Below are positions 8,307 to 17,244 of a stretch of 64,000 bases of DNA, in pieces (position 1 is the first letter of the stretch; every line of letters begins with the position of its first letter). This stretch comes from Aquabacterium parvum (GTDB taxonomy: Bacteria; Pseudomonadota; Gammaproteobacteria; Burkholderiales; Burkholderiaceae_C), in NCBI RefSeq assembly GCF_001447195.1, contig NZ_LFRI01000157.1, positions 1 through 64,000 on the forward strand, written 5' to 3'. The notes beneath the pieces are model-generated. The model was not told the origin of the DNA. It made no database searches and saw only the letters and a list, made by a program, of their open reading frames with translations. The translations under genes and the position numbers were made by a program.

Positions 8307-9296
8307 TCATGACACGCGCACCACCACCCGGCCCCGCACCTGCCCGTCCAGCAATTGCTGCGCTGCGGCAATGGCTTCGGCCAGGGTGATCTCGCGGGTG
8401 ATCAAGCCCAACTTGGCCAGGTCGAGGTCGGTGGCCAGGCGGCGCCAAGCCTCCAGGCGGTCGGCCTTCGGGCGCATGACGCTGTCGATGCCGGCCAGCG
8501 TCACCCCGCGCAGGATGAAAGGCGCCACCGAGGCCGGGAAGTCCATCCCACCGGCCAGGCCGCAGGCGGTGACCACGCCGCCGTACTTCGTTTGCGCGCA
8601 GACGTTGGCCAGGGTGTGGCTGCCCACGGTGTCGACGGCGCCGGCCCAGCGCTCCTTGGCCAGCGGCTTGCCGGGCTGGTTGAATTCGCTGCGCTCGAGC
8701 ACGGTGGCCGCGCCCAGCGACTTCAGGTAGTCGGCTTCGGCCGCGCGACCTGTGACAGCGGCCACGGTGTAGCCCAACTTGGCCAGCAGGGCCACGGCCA
8801 CGCTGCCCACGCCACCGGCCGCGCCGGTGACAACGATCTCGCCGTGTTCGGGCTTGACGCCATGGCGTTCCAGCGCCAGCACGCACAGCATGGCGGTGTA
8901 GCCCGCCGTGCCGATGGCCATGGCCTGCTCGGGGGTGAAGGCCGCTGGCAGCGGCACCAGCCAGTCGCCGTTCAAACGAGCTCTTTCAGCCAGACCGCCC
9001 CAGTGGGTTTCGCCCACGCCCCAGCCGTTGAGCACGACCCGGTCACCGGGCTGCCAGTCGGGGTGGCTGCTCGACTCCACCGTGCCGGCCAGGTCGATGC
9101 CCGGCACCATCGGGAACTTGCGCACCACGGGCGACTTGCCGGTGATGGCCAGGCCGTCCTTGTAGTTCAGCGTGGAAGCGGCCACCTTCACGGTGACGTT
9201 GGCCTCGGGCCCAGCGGGCAATTGGGCGTCGTCGACGTCTTTGAGCGCGGCGCGATAGCCTTGCTCGTCCTTCTCGATGAGGATGGCCTTGAACAC
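8307..9296 (-). CDS. Acrylyl-CoA reductase-type MDR oxidoreductase (AcuI/YhdH family)
   Basis: This 329-residue zinc-independent medium-chain reductase has the AcuI/YhdH family length. The N-terminal catalytic domain shows [13 protein letters not shown] and [12 protein letters not shown]; the Rossmann part shows [19 protein letters not shown], the NADPH-binding motif. AcuI reduces acryloyl-CoA to propionyl-CoA, protecting cells from this toxic intermediate. The start is GTG at 9296 with AGGAGA upstream; the longer ATG frame lacks the family N-terminus. No DMSP or acrylate genes lie beside it, so the physiological substrate is not shown by context. Confidence 0.85.
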   Translation of the reverse strand: MFKAILIEKDEQGYRAALKDVDDAQLPAGPEANVTVKVAASTLNYKDGLAITGKSPVVRKFPMVPGIDLAGTVESSSHPDWQPGDRVVLNGWGVGETHWGGLAERARLNGDWLVPLPAAFTPEQAMAIGTAGYTAMLCVLALERHGVKPEHGEIVVTGAAGGVGSVAVALLAKLGYTVAAVTGRAAEADYLKSLGAATVLERSEFNQPGKPLAKERWAGAVDTVGSHTLANVCAQTKYGGVVTACGLAGGMDFPASVAPFILRGVTLAGIDSVMRPKADRLEAWRRLATDLDLAKLGLITREITLAEAIAAAQQLLDGQVRGRVVVRVS

Positions 9297-9515
9297 GTTG
9301 TGGGTCTCCTGTTGATGGCCTGACGGCGGCCGATGGCGAGCATAGCGCCGAGTGCCCGCCAGGCGCCGGGGCCGCACCGTGCAGGCGCGTCACCGCATGG
9401 GTGCGGCAGCCTCATTGTTTCGATCAGAACGAAACTTCACACCAAAGAATCTGATTTTCCCGAATGCTCGCTCTGCGTAGAGTCAACCCGTCATCGTTCT
9501 GACAGGAGATTTTCG

Positions 9516-9965
9516 ATGCGCAGCTACCCCCGCAACAGCCCCCATGCCGCCGCCCGCGTGGTGGCCCTCACCGTGCTGGCCGACGGCCACCTCGGTCACC
9601 AGGAGATCGACGCGCTGCAGCGCATCGACGTGGCAGGGCGGCTCGACCTCTCTCAGGCCGACTTCATGGGCGTGCTGCAGGCCGTCTGCGACGACCTGAT
9701 GGCCTCGTCGCACCAGCACTGGTCCGGCATCCAGCACCTGCCGCGCACCGAACTCAAGCAGATGCTCGACGAGATCGACGACGTGGGCCTGCGCCTGATC
9801 GTCATGGAGATCTGCGCGGCGCTGTGCGAGTGCGACCAGAACCTCGCCGATGCCGAGTACGAGATGCTGTGCACCCAGGCCGACCACTGGGACCTGCCTT
9901 TGCCGGTGCTGCGAACCACGTCCATGCACCTGATGCGCTCTGTGGACGCCGGGGCGGTGGCCTGA
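9516..9965 (+). CDS. TerB-like domain protein
   Basis: The 149-residue helical protein resembles the TerB / DjlA N-terminal fold. The typical segments are VVALTVLADGHLGHQEIDAL near the start and MEICAALCECDQNLADAEYEMLCTQ near the C-terminus, where acidic residues form a metal-binding turn in the family. AGGAG lies seven bases before the ATG. Domain assignment is from motif pattern only. No tellurite-resistance operon is present, so a role in tellurite resistance should not be assumed. Confidence 0.6.
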   Translation: MRSYPRNSPHAAARVVALTVLADGHLGHQEIDALQRIDVAGRLDLSQADFMGVLQAVCDDLMASSHQHWSGIQHLPRTELKQMLDEIDDVGLRLIVMEICAALCECDQNLADAEYEMLCTQADHWDLPLPVLRTTSMHLMRSVDAGAVA

Positions 9966-10093
9966 GCACACGCCAGCCGGCATGACGCCGGTTCACCGGG
10001 CACCGAGGAGACAAGCCCGCGCCTGCGGGTTAGAGTTGTCGATCGCACCTGGCAGCCACAAGCCAGGGCCCGCCAACCACCGCAGGAGCCCCC

Positions 10094-10813
10094 ATGGACG
10101 CCCGACTGGACCGACGCCGCTTTCACCAACACACCCTCGCGGCCAGCTTCGCGTGGCTGGTCAGCGGCGCGCTGCAACAAGCGCACGCCCTCAGCCTGGC
10201 CAGCTTGAGCGAGCAGGAGGTGGGCAAGGGCCTCAAGGCCGCGCTGGAGCAAGGCGCCAAGGCGGCCGTGAGCCTGTTGGGCCAGCCCGGCGGCTTCCTG
10301 GACAACCCGAAGGTGCGCATCCCGCTGCCCGACTACCTCGAAAAAGCCGCCGACGTCTTGAAGATGACCGGCCAGGGCAAGCGGGTGGATGAACTCGTCA
10401 CCGGCATGAACCGCGCGGCCGAAGCCGCTGTGCCCATGGGCCGAGACCTGTTGGTCAAAGCCGTGCAGAACATGTCGGTGCAGGACGCCAAGCAGATCCT
10501 CTCGGGCGGCGACAACGCCGTGACCCAGTTCTTTGCCGACAAGACCCGCGAGCCGCTGGGCGCCTCCTTCCTGCCCGTGGTGGAGAAAGCCGTCAGCCAG
10601 GTCAAGCTGGCCAAGGCCTACAACCGCGTGGCCTCGCAGGCCTCGGGCTTCGGCCTGGTCAAGAAGGAAGACGCCAGCGTCGAGCAGTACGTGACCGGCA
10701 AGACGCTGGACGGGCTCTACACCATCATCGGAGAAGAAGAGCGCAAGATCCGCCAGGACCCGGTGGGCGCGGGCAGCAAGCTCATCGAGAAGGTGTTCGG
10801 CGCGGTGAAGTGA
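10094..10813 (+). CDS. Exported DUF4197-family protein
   Basis: The 239-residue product matches the DUF4197 pattern: an N-terminal export signal, then a mainly helical domain with LSEQEVGKGLKAALEQGAKAAV, LLGQPGGFLDNPKVRIPLPDYL and ALDGLYTIIGEEER-like segments (here TLDGLYTIIGEEERKIR). The N-terminus RRRFHQHTLAASFAW is twin-arginine-like. AGGAG precedes the ATG by five bases. Function is unknown across the family. It is transcribed alone and converges with the MFS gene. Confidence 0.8.
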   Translation: MDARLDRRRFHQHTLAASFAWLVSGALQQAHALSLASLSEQEVGKGLKAALEQGAKAAVSLLGQPGGFLDNPKVRIPLPDYLEKAADVLKMTGQGKRVDELVTGMNRAAEAAVPMGRDLLVKAVQNMSVQDAKQILSGGDNAVTQFFADKTREPLGASFLPVVEKAVSQVKLAKAYNRVASQASGFGLVKKEDASVEQYVTGKTLDGLYTIIGEEERKIRQDPVGAGSKLIEKVFGAVK

Positions 10814-10886
10814 GGCTGCGGCCCCGACGAGGCCCAAGTCGCCCCCCGTCAGCCCTGCCACTTTGCCCGCTCACCAGGTCACCAGG

Positions 10887-12287
10887 TCACCAAGCCTGTC
10901 GCACGCGCTGGTTGAAGGGGTGGGCGTCGAGCCAGCGCACCATGGCGATCAGCCCGATGACCGAAACCACCGCCCCCGACGCGAAGGCGCTGGCGTAGCC
11001 AAGGTGGTCGCCCACCACGCCCCCTGCGATGCCGCCGACGGTGGCCAGCGACACGCCCACGCTGCCCATCAAGGTGTAGTCGGTGCCAGGATGAGCCGGG
11101 TCGGCCGAATCCATCATCAGCGAGTACAGGGCCACGGTGGCCATGGTGCCGATGACGCCCTCGGCGACGGTGGCCAGCCACAGCAGCGGCACACCCCCCA
11201 GGCCCATGGCTGCGGCCACGTACAGGCCGTAGACCGCCGCTTGCATGAAGCCGCAACCCAGCAAGGCGGCGCGGCGCCCCACCCTGAGCATCAACCAGCC
11301 GCCGATCGCGGCGCCCAGCAGGCTGGTGCCCGAACCCACCGCGCCCTTGAGCACGGCCAGGTCGGCCTTGCTCAGGCCCTGGTCGAGCAGGAAGGGCGTG
11401 ATCAGGCCGGCGGCCATCTGGTCGCCAAAGCGGAAGCAGAAGATCAGGCCGGCGAGCGCCAGCACGCCCGGGCGCATCGCGCGGTGCCACCACAGCAGGG
11501 CGAGGTGGCGGCCCGCAGGACGGTCAGCAGGATGGCCAGCGGGGCGGTCGGCGACGAGGTCGTCATCGATGCCGTGAGAAGAGGTGGCAGGCGGCGTGGC
11601 CCCCAGCAGGACAGCCCACGGGGCATCGCCTCGCTGGCCGTGGTGCATCGACGAAGCCGATGGCGTTGAGGTCGCTTGCGAGCCTTCAAGTGCCCCGACC
11701 GGGTCGGCATCGGGCACGTGAGGCGGCGGCTCCTGCATGCGCCACACCGGCAGCGTCAGCAAGGCCAGCATCAGCGCCATGCCGAAGAAGGCGACCTGCC
11801 AGTTGGTGTGCGCGAACACCCACAGCAGCACACCGCCGCCCAGGATCATGCCGAAGCGGTAGGCCCCCACCTGGATGCCATTGGCCAGCCCGCGTTGCTG
11901 GGCGTTGAGCAGGCGCACGGCCAGGCCGTCGGTGGCCACGTCCTGGGTGGCGGCCATCAGGTTGAAGACGAAGACCGCCACGAACAGGGCGATGCTGCCC
12001 TCGGTGAAGCCAAGCAAGGCCATGGCCACGGCGAGGGCGCACGAGGCCAGTTGCATCGACAGCAGCCAGCTGCGCCGCGAGCCGTGGTGGTCCACGATGG
12101 GCGCCCACAGCATCTTGAGCACCCAGGGTGCGGCAAGGAATTGCAGGAAGCCCAGGGCGGTGAGCGACCAGCCCGCCTCGCGCATCAGCACTGGCAGGGC
12201 CAGCGTGAAAAAGCCAAAGGGCAGGCCCTGCGCCGTGTACAGGGCGGCGAGCAGGGGCAGGTGGGGGGTGCGCAGCGGGTGGGTCAC
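10887..12287 (-). CDS. MFS permease, AmpG-like (PAT) family
   Basis: The 466-residue protein has about twelve hydrophobic segments and opens with LAALYTAQGLPFGFFTLALP, typical of AmpG/PAT-type transporters. AmpG imports muropeptides for recycling, but this one lacks enough landmarks to fix its substrate. A polar insert of about 70 residues (around 207-275) forms a large central cytoplasmic loop. The start is GTG with a poor ribosome site, so the true start may differ slightly. It is the last gene of a five-gene run that includes the phosphate transporter. Confidence 0.7.
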   Translation of the reverse strand: MTHPLRTPHLPLLAALYTAQGLPFGFFTLALPVLMREAGWSLTALGFLQFLAAPWVLKMLWAPIVDHHGSRRSWLLSMQLASCALAVAMALLGFTEGSIALFVAVFVFNLMAATQDVATDGLAVRLLNAQQRGLANGIQVGAYRFGMILGGGVLLWVFAHTNWQVAFFGMALMLALLTLPVWRMQEPPPHVPDADPVGALEGSQATSTPSASSMHHGQRGDAPWAVLLGATPPATSSHGIDDDLVADRPAGHPADRPAGRHLALLWWHRAMRPGVLALAGLIFCFRFGDQMAAGLITPFLLDQGLSKADLAVLKGAVGSGTSLLGAAIGGWLMLRVGRRAALLGCGFMQAAVYGLYVAAAMGLGGVPLLWLATVAEGVIGTMATVALYSLMMDSADPAHPGTDYTLMGSVGVSLATVGGIAGGVVGDHLGYASAFASGAVVSVIGLIAMVRWLDAHPFNQRVRQAW

Positions 12288-12321
12288 GCGCGGATGCTAT
12301 CGCGCCGCGACGCCGTCGGCT

Positions 12322-12654
12322 TCAATCGCGGGGGCGATCGGCGTCGGGCAGGGGGTAGGGGTCGGCTTCGTAGCGCGGCCCCTTCATCAGCAGGACGATG
12401 GCGCAGCCAATGGCGAGCGTGAGCACCAGGGTCCAGTGAAGGACGATGACGCCCACCAGGATGAACTCGGTTCGCAGCGAAGAGGGGTCGTGCGGGAGGT
12501 CGGGTGAGCCGGCACTCGCCCACCACGACGCGGCGAGCCACAGCGCAGGCAAGGCCGTGCCCCAGGCCAGGATGGCCGGCAGGCGGCGCCAGATCTGCCA
12601 CTCCAGGCCCGGCGCAGACCGGATGGAGCCTGGGTCCTTCTTGAGCCAGTTCAT
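12322..12654 (-). CDS. Small membrane protein, unknown function
   Basis: The 110-residue product has two hydrophobic segments, LPAILAWGTALPALWLAASWW and ILVGVIVLHWTLVLTLAIGCAIVLLM, with a short polar loop between. No family was recognised. The ATG at 12654 has a nearby AGG; a GTG one codon earlier is possible. It lies between the MazG-like gene and the MFS gene on the same strand and is probably in their operon. Confidence 0.6.
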   Translation of the reverse strand: MNWLKKDPGSIRSAPGLEWQIWRRLPAILAWGTALPALWLAASWWASAGSPDLPHDPSSLRTEFILVGVIVLHWTLVLTLAIGCAIVLLMKGPRYEADPYPLPDADRPRD

Positions 12655-12703
12655 CACCTGACTTTACGCCGCGGGTGAACTCGCGCGCGCGAGCGGGTGC
12701 TCG

Positions 12704-13042
12704 TCAAACCTGGTTCGACGCGGTTGGCGAAGGGGGAAATCGGCCTTCGTTGATCTGGATCTTGCGGTGCGCGGCCTCGACCACGTCGACGCCCAGCTGG
12801 TTGCCCAGCTGCACCAGGTAAAGCAGCACGTCGGCCATCTCGAGCGCGACGGCGTCCTTGGTGTCCCCCGGCAGCTCGCGGCTTTGCTGCTCGGTCAGCC
12901 ACTGGAAAGGCTCGAGCAACTCGCCGGCCTCGACCACGAGGGCCGACGCCAGGTTCTTGGGCGAATGAAAACGCCCCCAGTCTCGCGCGTCGGCGAAAGC
13001 CTGGAGGCGTTGGGCGAGGTGCGCCAGCGAGTCATCGGCCAT
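12704..13042 (-). CDS. MazG-like nucleotide pyrophosphohydrolase
   Basis: MazG-like enzymes hydrolyse nucleoside triphosphates to monophosphates and pyrophosphate, cleaning nucleotide pools. The 112-residue protein shows the metal-binding motifs EAGELLEPFQWL (ExxE) and EMADVLLYLVQLGNQL (ExxD), in the short, single-domain arrangement of the RS21-C6 / dCTPase type. AAGGAG six bases before the ATG at 13042 sets the start; an upstream ATG overlaps the ribosome site. It is 24 bp downstream of the phosphate transporter gene. Confidence 0.8.
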   Translation of the reverse strand: MADDSLAHLAQRLQAFADARDWGRFHSPKNLASALVVEAGELLEPFQWLTEQQSRELPGDTKDAVALEMADVLLYLVQLGNQLGVDVVEAAHRKIQINEGRFPPSPTASNQV

Positions 13043-13066
13043 GCGCATCTCCTTGGGTGGTTGAGG

Positions 13067-14077
13067 TCAGTACAGCTGCAGGCTCACCCAGTATGCAACG
13101 GCGGCCACGAACGCCGAGGCCGGGATGGTCAGGATCCAGGCCCAGACGATGTTGCCAGCCACGCCCCAGCGCACGGCCGAGGCGCGCTGCACCGAGCCCA
13201 CGCCGACGATGGCGCCGGTGATGGTGTGGGTGGTGGAGACGGGCACACCCAGGCCGGTGGCGATGAACAGCGTCAGCGCGCCCCCGGTTTCGGCGCAGAA
13301 GCCGCCCACGGGCTTGAGCTTGGTGATCTTCTGGCCCATGGTGCGCACGATGCGCCAGCCGCCGAACATGGTGCCCAGGCCGATGGCGGCGTAACAAGCC
13401 ACGATGGTCCAGGTGGGCGGGGCCTTGTCGCCCGCAGCCGCATAGCCGGTGGAGATCAGCAGCATCCAGATGATGCCGATGGTCTTTTGCGCGTCGTTGC
13501 CGCCGTGGCCCAGGCTGTAGGCGCCGGCCGAGACCAGCTGCAGCCGGCGGAACCAGCGGTCCACCTTGGAGGGCGGTGTGCGGCGGCAGATCCAGGCCAC
13601 CAGCACCATCATCAGCGAGCCGAGCGTGAAGCCCAGCAGCGGCGAGACAAAGATGAAGGTGACGGTGCGGATGATGCCCGTGGCGATCAGGGCACTGGCC
13701 CCTGCTTTGGCGATGACCGCACCGACGATGCCGCCGATCAGGGCGTGCGAAGAGCTGCTGGGGATGCCGTAGTACCAGGTGATCACGTTCCAGGTGATGG
13801 CCCCGGTCAGCGCCCCGAACACCACGTGGGTGTCGATGACCCCCGCGTCGGCGATGCCCTTGCCCACCGTCGCCGCCACGCTGAGGTGGAAGACGAAGAT
13901 GGCCACGAAGTTGAAGAAGGCCGCGAAGAGCACCGCCTGGCTGGGGCGAAGCACGCCGGTCGAGACGACGGTGGCGATGGAGTTGGCCGCGTCGTGAAAG
14001 CCGTTCATGAAGTCGAACAGCAGGGCCAGCACCACCAGCGCCATCACGACCCAAAGGGCCGTTTGCATGGGTTCCAT
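13067..14077 (-). CDS. pit: Inorganic phosphate transporter, PiT family
   Basis: The 336-residue inner-membrane protein carries both signature repeats of PiT transporters: FDFMNGFHDAANSIATVVST near the N-terminus and SLGHGGNDAQKTIGIIWM in the second half. It moves metal-phosphate with protons at low affinity. About ten hydrophobic helices are visible and the length fits bacterial Pit proteins. CGGAG precedes the ATG by seven bases. The upstream DUF47 gene, 19 bp away, is the usual partner. Confidence 0.92.
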   Translation of the reverse strand: MEPMQTALWVVMALVVLALLFDFMNGFHDAANSIATVVSTGVLRPSQAVLFAAFFNFVAIFVFHLSVAATVGKGIADAGVIDTHVVFGALTGAITWNVITWYYGIPSSSSHALIGGIVGAVIAKAGASALIATGIIRTVTFIFVSPLLGFTLGSLMMVLVAWICRRTPPSKVDRWFRRLQLVSAGAYSLGHGGNDAQKTIGIIWMLLISTGYAAAGDKAPPTWTIVACYAAIGLGTMFGGWRIVRTMGQKITKLKPVGGFCAETGGALTLFIATGLGVPVSTTHTITGAIVGVGSVQRASAVRWGVAGNIVWAWILTIPASAFVAAVAYWVSLQLY

Positions 14078-14096
14078 GTCTTGGCTCCGGGGCGGG

Positions 14097-14744
14097 TCAG
14101 GAGTTCTCGAGGATCACGCCCTCGATGAGCTTGGCCACGTCTTCGCACTTGTCGGTGACGGTTTCCAGCAGCTCGTAGATGGCCTTGAGCTTGATGACCT
14201 CGCGCACATCGGGCTCTTCGCGGAAGAGCTTGCTCATGGCGGCGCGCATGACGCGGTCGGCATCGCTTTCGAGCTGGTCGATTTCTTCGCAGGTCTTGAG
14301 CGCGGCCTGGGCGGTCTTGGCGTCGCCGATGTCGTGCAGCAGGGCGACGGCGTCCTTGACTCGCTCGGCGCTCTTGACGCACAGGTCGGTCAGGCGCTCG
14401 ATCTCGTCGGTCATGCGACGCACGTCGTACAGGGCCATGGTCTCGGCGGCGTCCTGCATCAGGTCGGCCACATCGTCCATCGTGTTGATCAGCGAGAAGA
14501 TCTGCTCGCGGTCGATCGGGGTGATGAAGGTGGTGTGCAGCAGGCGGTTGACTTCGCGGTTGATGGTGTCGGCTGCGGCCTCGGCGGCGTCCACGTCGCG
14601 GTTGTACTTCTCGCGCAGGGCCGGGTCGTTGTAGTTGCGAACCAGCTGGGCGAAGGCGTGGGCGGCCGTCACGATGTGGTTGGCGTGCTGGTTGAACAGC
14701 TCAAAAAAATTGCCCTCACGGGGCAGCAGCTTTCCAAAGATCAT
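14097..14744 (-). CDS. DUF47 / PhoU-like Pit accessory protein
   Basis: This 215-residue all-helical protein belongs to the DUF47 (TIGR00153, PhoU-related) family, whose genes typically precede pit. Recognisable parts are the N-terminus MIFGKLLPREGNFFELFNQH, the acidic metal-binding helices (DAAEAAADTINREV, ETMALYDVRRMTDEI) and the C-terminal LETVTDKCEDVAKLIEGVIL. It probably regulates the phosphate transporter encoded next. The ribosome site is only GA-rich. The product is full length. Confidence 0.88.
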   Translation of the reverse strand: MIFGKLLPREGNFFELFNQHANHIVTAAHAFAQLVRNYNDPALREKYNRDVDAAEAAADTINREVNRLLHTTFITPIDREQIFSLINTMDDVADLMQDAAETMALYDVRRMTDEIERLTDLCVKSAERVKDAVALLHDIGDAKTAQAALKTCEEIDQLESDADRVMRAAMSKLFREEPDVREVIKLKAIYELLETVTDKCEDVAKLIEGVILENS

Positions 14745-14841
14745 GGCGAGGGTCTCTCTCTCCGGGCGCGGGGGTGACGCGCCACAGGGCGTGGCTGACT
14801 TTTCATGACACCCGCATGGCATCACGAATGGTCCAAACGGC

Positions 14842-15120
14842 CTATTTTACCGGAGGGGGATCGTTGGGCGCCAGCGCGCCGCCGAGAGGGGCCGGGCCTG
14901 GGGCCGCTTTTTCCATGCGGATCACGCCAAAAGGACAGACCCGTGCACAGCGCGCGCAACCGGTGCAGCCGGAGACGTCGTGCAACTCGGCCCGCTTCGG
15001 CCCCCAGCCCCTGGGGCCAGTGGCCTGCAGCCAGATCACCTGGGGCGGGCAGGCCGCCACGCACCGGCCGCAACCGGTGCAGCGCGGCGCGTCGATGCGG
15101 GGCAGGGCAACAGCGGGCAT
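14842..15120 (-). CDS. 2[4Fe-4S] ferredoxin-like protein
   Basis: A 92-residue protein has two four-cysteine cluster motifs, CTGCGRCVAACP and CTGCARCARVCP, each followed by hydrophobic residues as in bacterial 2[4Fe-4S] ferredoxins. Between them is an unusual linker of about 25 residues (WLQATGPRGWGPKRAEL). The likely start is the ATG at 15120; its ribosome site is weak. The redox partner is not evident from the neighbours. Confidence 0.8.
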   Translation of the reverse strand: MPAVALPRIDAPRCTGCGRCVAACPPQVIWLQATGPRGWGPKRAELHDVSGCTGCARCARVCPFGVIRMEKAAPGPAPLGGALAPNDPPPVK

Positions 15121-15162
15121 GGCTCGCAGCTTAAGGCGAGCTGCCGCGCCGTGCACTCACAT

Positions 15163-15867
15163 TCAGCCGCGGGTGCGGGCCGCCTCGCGCCGACGCCACG
15201 CCACGCCGCCGAGCCAGGTCAGGCCGCCCAGGGCCGCTGCCACCGCAGAGGGCTCGGGCACGGTGGTGATGGCGAAGTTGACCTTGCCACCCGCTTCGGC
15301 CAGACCACGCAGCACTTGCGCGTCCCCGGAGAACGACATGGCACCGGTGCTGGTCGGCCTGAACGAGCCCTTGACACAGGGCCCCAGACCGCCCCGGGCA
15401 TCCTGCGGGCAATAGCTCATGGCGATGGCGCTGTAGCTCATGGAGCCGGTGACGATGACGCTTTCATCGGTGCCCGACGTGGACAGGCTGAGCACGTGGG
15501 CGTCGGAGAAGGTCATCTCGAAAAAGTCGCTGGAGATGCGTTCACCGACGCGGCGCACGGCCAGCTCCACCGGATCGAAATTGGTGTCGTTGACCAGGCC
15601 GAGGAACAAGGGCACGAAGGCGCTGTCGAGCTGCTGCGTCCAGGTGAAGGGCGCGAGCAGCACCCCGTCCTTGCCCAGGTTGGTGGCGCCCCAGGACCAG
15701 GACAGGAGCTCGATTTCCTTGGCGTGATCCTTGTCGGTGCTCTCGCCGGGCGCGCCGGGCACTTTCAGGTAGGTGTCGAGCGCGGCCGATGCTGGCAGCG
15801 ACAAGGGGGCGATCAGGGCCAGCGCGGCCAGGCGGGTGAACAGTCGGGGGGTGAACAGCTTGGACAT
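15163..15867 (-). CDS. Exported Hcp-fold protein with PEP-CTERM sorting signal
   Basis: The 234-residue product has a signal peptide (LAALALIAPLSLPASA). Its main domain starts LDTYLKVPGAPGESTDKDHAKEIELLSWSWG in segments matching the type VI tube protein Hcp (YLKI.G..GES.D..H..EIE..SWSWG). It ends with a PEP-CTERM tail: VPEP at about residue 203, a hydrophobic helix and an arginine cluster. Cytosolic Hcp proteins have no signal peptide, so this relative was repurposed for export and surface sorting by exosortase. GGGAG lies five bases before the ATG. No exosortase gene is in the window. Confidence 0.8.
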   Translation of the reverse strand: MSKLFTPRLFTRLAALALIAPLSLPASAALDTYLKVPGAPGESTDKDHAKEIELLSWSWGATNLGKDGVLLAPFTWTQQLDSAFVPLFLGLVNDTNFDPVELAVRRVGERISSDFFEMTFSDAHVLSLSTSGTDESVIVTGSMSYSAIAMSYCPQDARGGLGPCVKGSFRPTSTGAMSFSGDAQVLRGLAEAGGKVNFAITTVPEPSAVAAALGGLTWLGGVAWRRREAARTRG

Positions 15868-15987
15868 GGGGACTCCCTCGTCAGGTGGTGGCAACAAGGC
15901 CTCCGAGCGATGACGAGCGGACTGCGAAGGCCACCCACGAGCCTGCTTGCCCGGCGTGCGGCCGGCAAGCCCTCCCCCCTAACTTGT

Positions 15988-16014
15988 CAACGGCGCCAGC
16001 CTGGCAACGGCGCC
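15988..16014. repeat. Tandem CAACGGCGCC repeat / GGCGCC dyad after yjdM
   Basis: The decamer CAACGGCGCC occurs twice, 17 bp apart. Each copy ends in the self-complementary GGCGCC, so the pair could fold as a stem. It lies downstream of the yjdM stop. Without a T tract it is a poor intrinsic terminator. Confidence 0.3.
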
Positions 16015-16037
16015 GGACAGGCGTGACCCAGACCGGC

Positions 16038-16379
16038 TCAGGCCTTCTTGATGAACTCGGACTTGAGCTGCATCGGCCCGAAGCCTTCGACCTTGCAGTC
16101 GATGTCGTGGTCGCCTTCGATCAGGCGGATGTTCTTGACCTTGGTGCCCACCTTGATGACCGAGGAGGATCCCTTGATCTTCAGGTCCTTGACCAGGGTG
16201 ACGGTGTCGCCATCCTGCAGCACGTTGCCGTGGGCGTCTTTCCAGACCTTGGCGGCAGGCTCGGCCTCGGTGGCAGCGCTGGCGCTCCATTCATGGCCGC
16301 ATTCAGGGCAGACGAGGTTGGCGCCGTCTTCGTAGGTGTAGGCCGAGGCGCATTGGGGGCAAGGGGGCAGGGTGCTCAT
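16038..16379 (-). CDS. yjdM: Zinc-ribbon protein YjdM (PhnA family)
   Basis: The 113-residue protein aligns by eye along its length with E. coli YjdM. The N-terminal zinc ribbon is [25 protein letters not shown], within which two CxxC pairs sit 14 residues apart. The SH3-like tail contains [15 protein letters not shown] and [21 protein letters not shown]. The old name PhnA came from a supposed phosphonate role that was not upheld; the cellular role remains unclear. It is a single gene on the minus strand. Confidence 0.92.
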   Translation of the reverse strand: MSTLPPCPQCASAYTYEDGANLVCPECGHEWSASAATEAEPAAKVWKDAHGNVLQDGDTVTLVKDLKIKGSSSVIKVGTKVKNIRLIEGDHDIDCKVEGFGPMQLKSEFIKKA

Positions 16380-16423
16380 TCGGCAATGGTACGCCCGAGC
16401 CTTTGCCGCCCCCCTGATGCGCG

Positions 16424-17215
16424 TCAGCCCTTGTAGCGGATGAAGCCCTTGTTGATGCTGCCCACCTTGCGCTTGAGGCGGTAGACGCCGCCGCCTTCGC
16501 GCGTTTGCGAGGCATCGGTGTTGCCCTCGATGGTGTGGAGGTAGCCCCCTTCGACGCGCTCGACGAAACCGGTGTGGCCCATGCCGCCACCAAAGTCCAT
16601 GATGAAGACCATGCCGGGCTGGATGAGCCCCGGGTCGGCGACCGCATCGCGCGCCAGCAGGCGGGTGCCGCCATGTGCCTCGGCCTTGTTCCAGTGGGCC
16701 AGGCAGCCGGCGGTGCGGTACATGGGGTTGTCGATGCCCAGGCCCTTGGCGGCTTCGTCGAAGCACCAGTAGGTGAAGGCGCAGCACCAGGCCAGGCCCG
16801 ACGGCACACCGGCACGGCGCAGGTATTCGTCGACCTCGGGGCCCCGGTTGCTGTTGCGCGGCTGCTCGCGCACCCCGGCATCGGCTGCGGCCCCCGCCTG
16901 CGCCAGCACCTGCGCGGCCAGGCCCTTGGGCTTGACCTCGACCTGGGGCACGCGCTGGGTGCCGAACAGGGCCTCCCAGGTGAGCGAGCCCACCTCGCCA
17001 TCGACCTTCAGCGGCTGGAGCTGGCTGTCGACATTGCGCGCCTGAAAGAGCTTGACGGCCTGCTTCATGCGCGGGCCGAACAGGGGGTTGTCGGCGTCGA
17101 GCACGATGGCCTCGCTGCCGCGCAAGGCCAGGGCCTGGTTGAGCGCGGTCTTGAGCGCCTTGACGATGCGGGCGTCGGTTTCGCCCGACTTGATGACACG
17201 ACCTGGGTATTTCAT
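16424..17215 (-). CDS. Peptidoglycan-binding plus CHAP amidase-like protein
   Basis: The 263-residue product has an N-terminal region like a peptidoglycan-binding domain ([36 protein letters not shown], residues 43-84). A C-terminal CHAP / NlpC-like cysteine hydrolase follows: C144 in [10 protein letters not shown] and H214 in [21 protein letters not shown]. Such proteins cleave peptide bonds in murein. There is no signal peptide, so delivery by phage-like lysis or by a secretion system is likely. AGGAAGG precedes the ATG. It is 29 bp downstream of the papain/hydrolase fusion and close to the PAAR operon, which makes an interbacterial effector plausible but unproven. Confidence 0.75.
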   Translation of the reverse strand: MKYPGRVIKSGETDARIVKALKTALNQALALRGSEAIVLDADNPLFGPRMKQAVKLFQARNVDSQLQPLKVDGEVGSLTWEALFGTQRVPQVEVKPKGLAAQVLAQAGAAADAGVREQPRNSNRGPEVDEYLRRAGVPSGLAWCCAFTYWCFDEAAKGLGIDNPMYRTAGCLAHWNKAEAHGGTRLLARDAVADPGLIQPGMVFIMDFGGGMGHTGFVERVEGGYLHTIEGNTDASQTREGGGVYRLKRKVGSINKGFIRYKG

Positions 17216-17244
17216 GGATTGCCTTCCTGTGCTGCTTGCGGGGT

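Noticed and set aside
16038-16379. YjdM as evidence for phosphonate use
   Set aside because: The old name PhnA is misleading, and no phosphonate genes are present.
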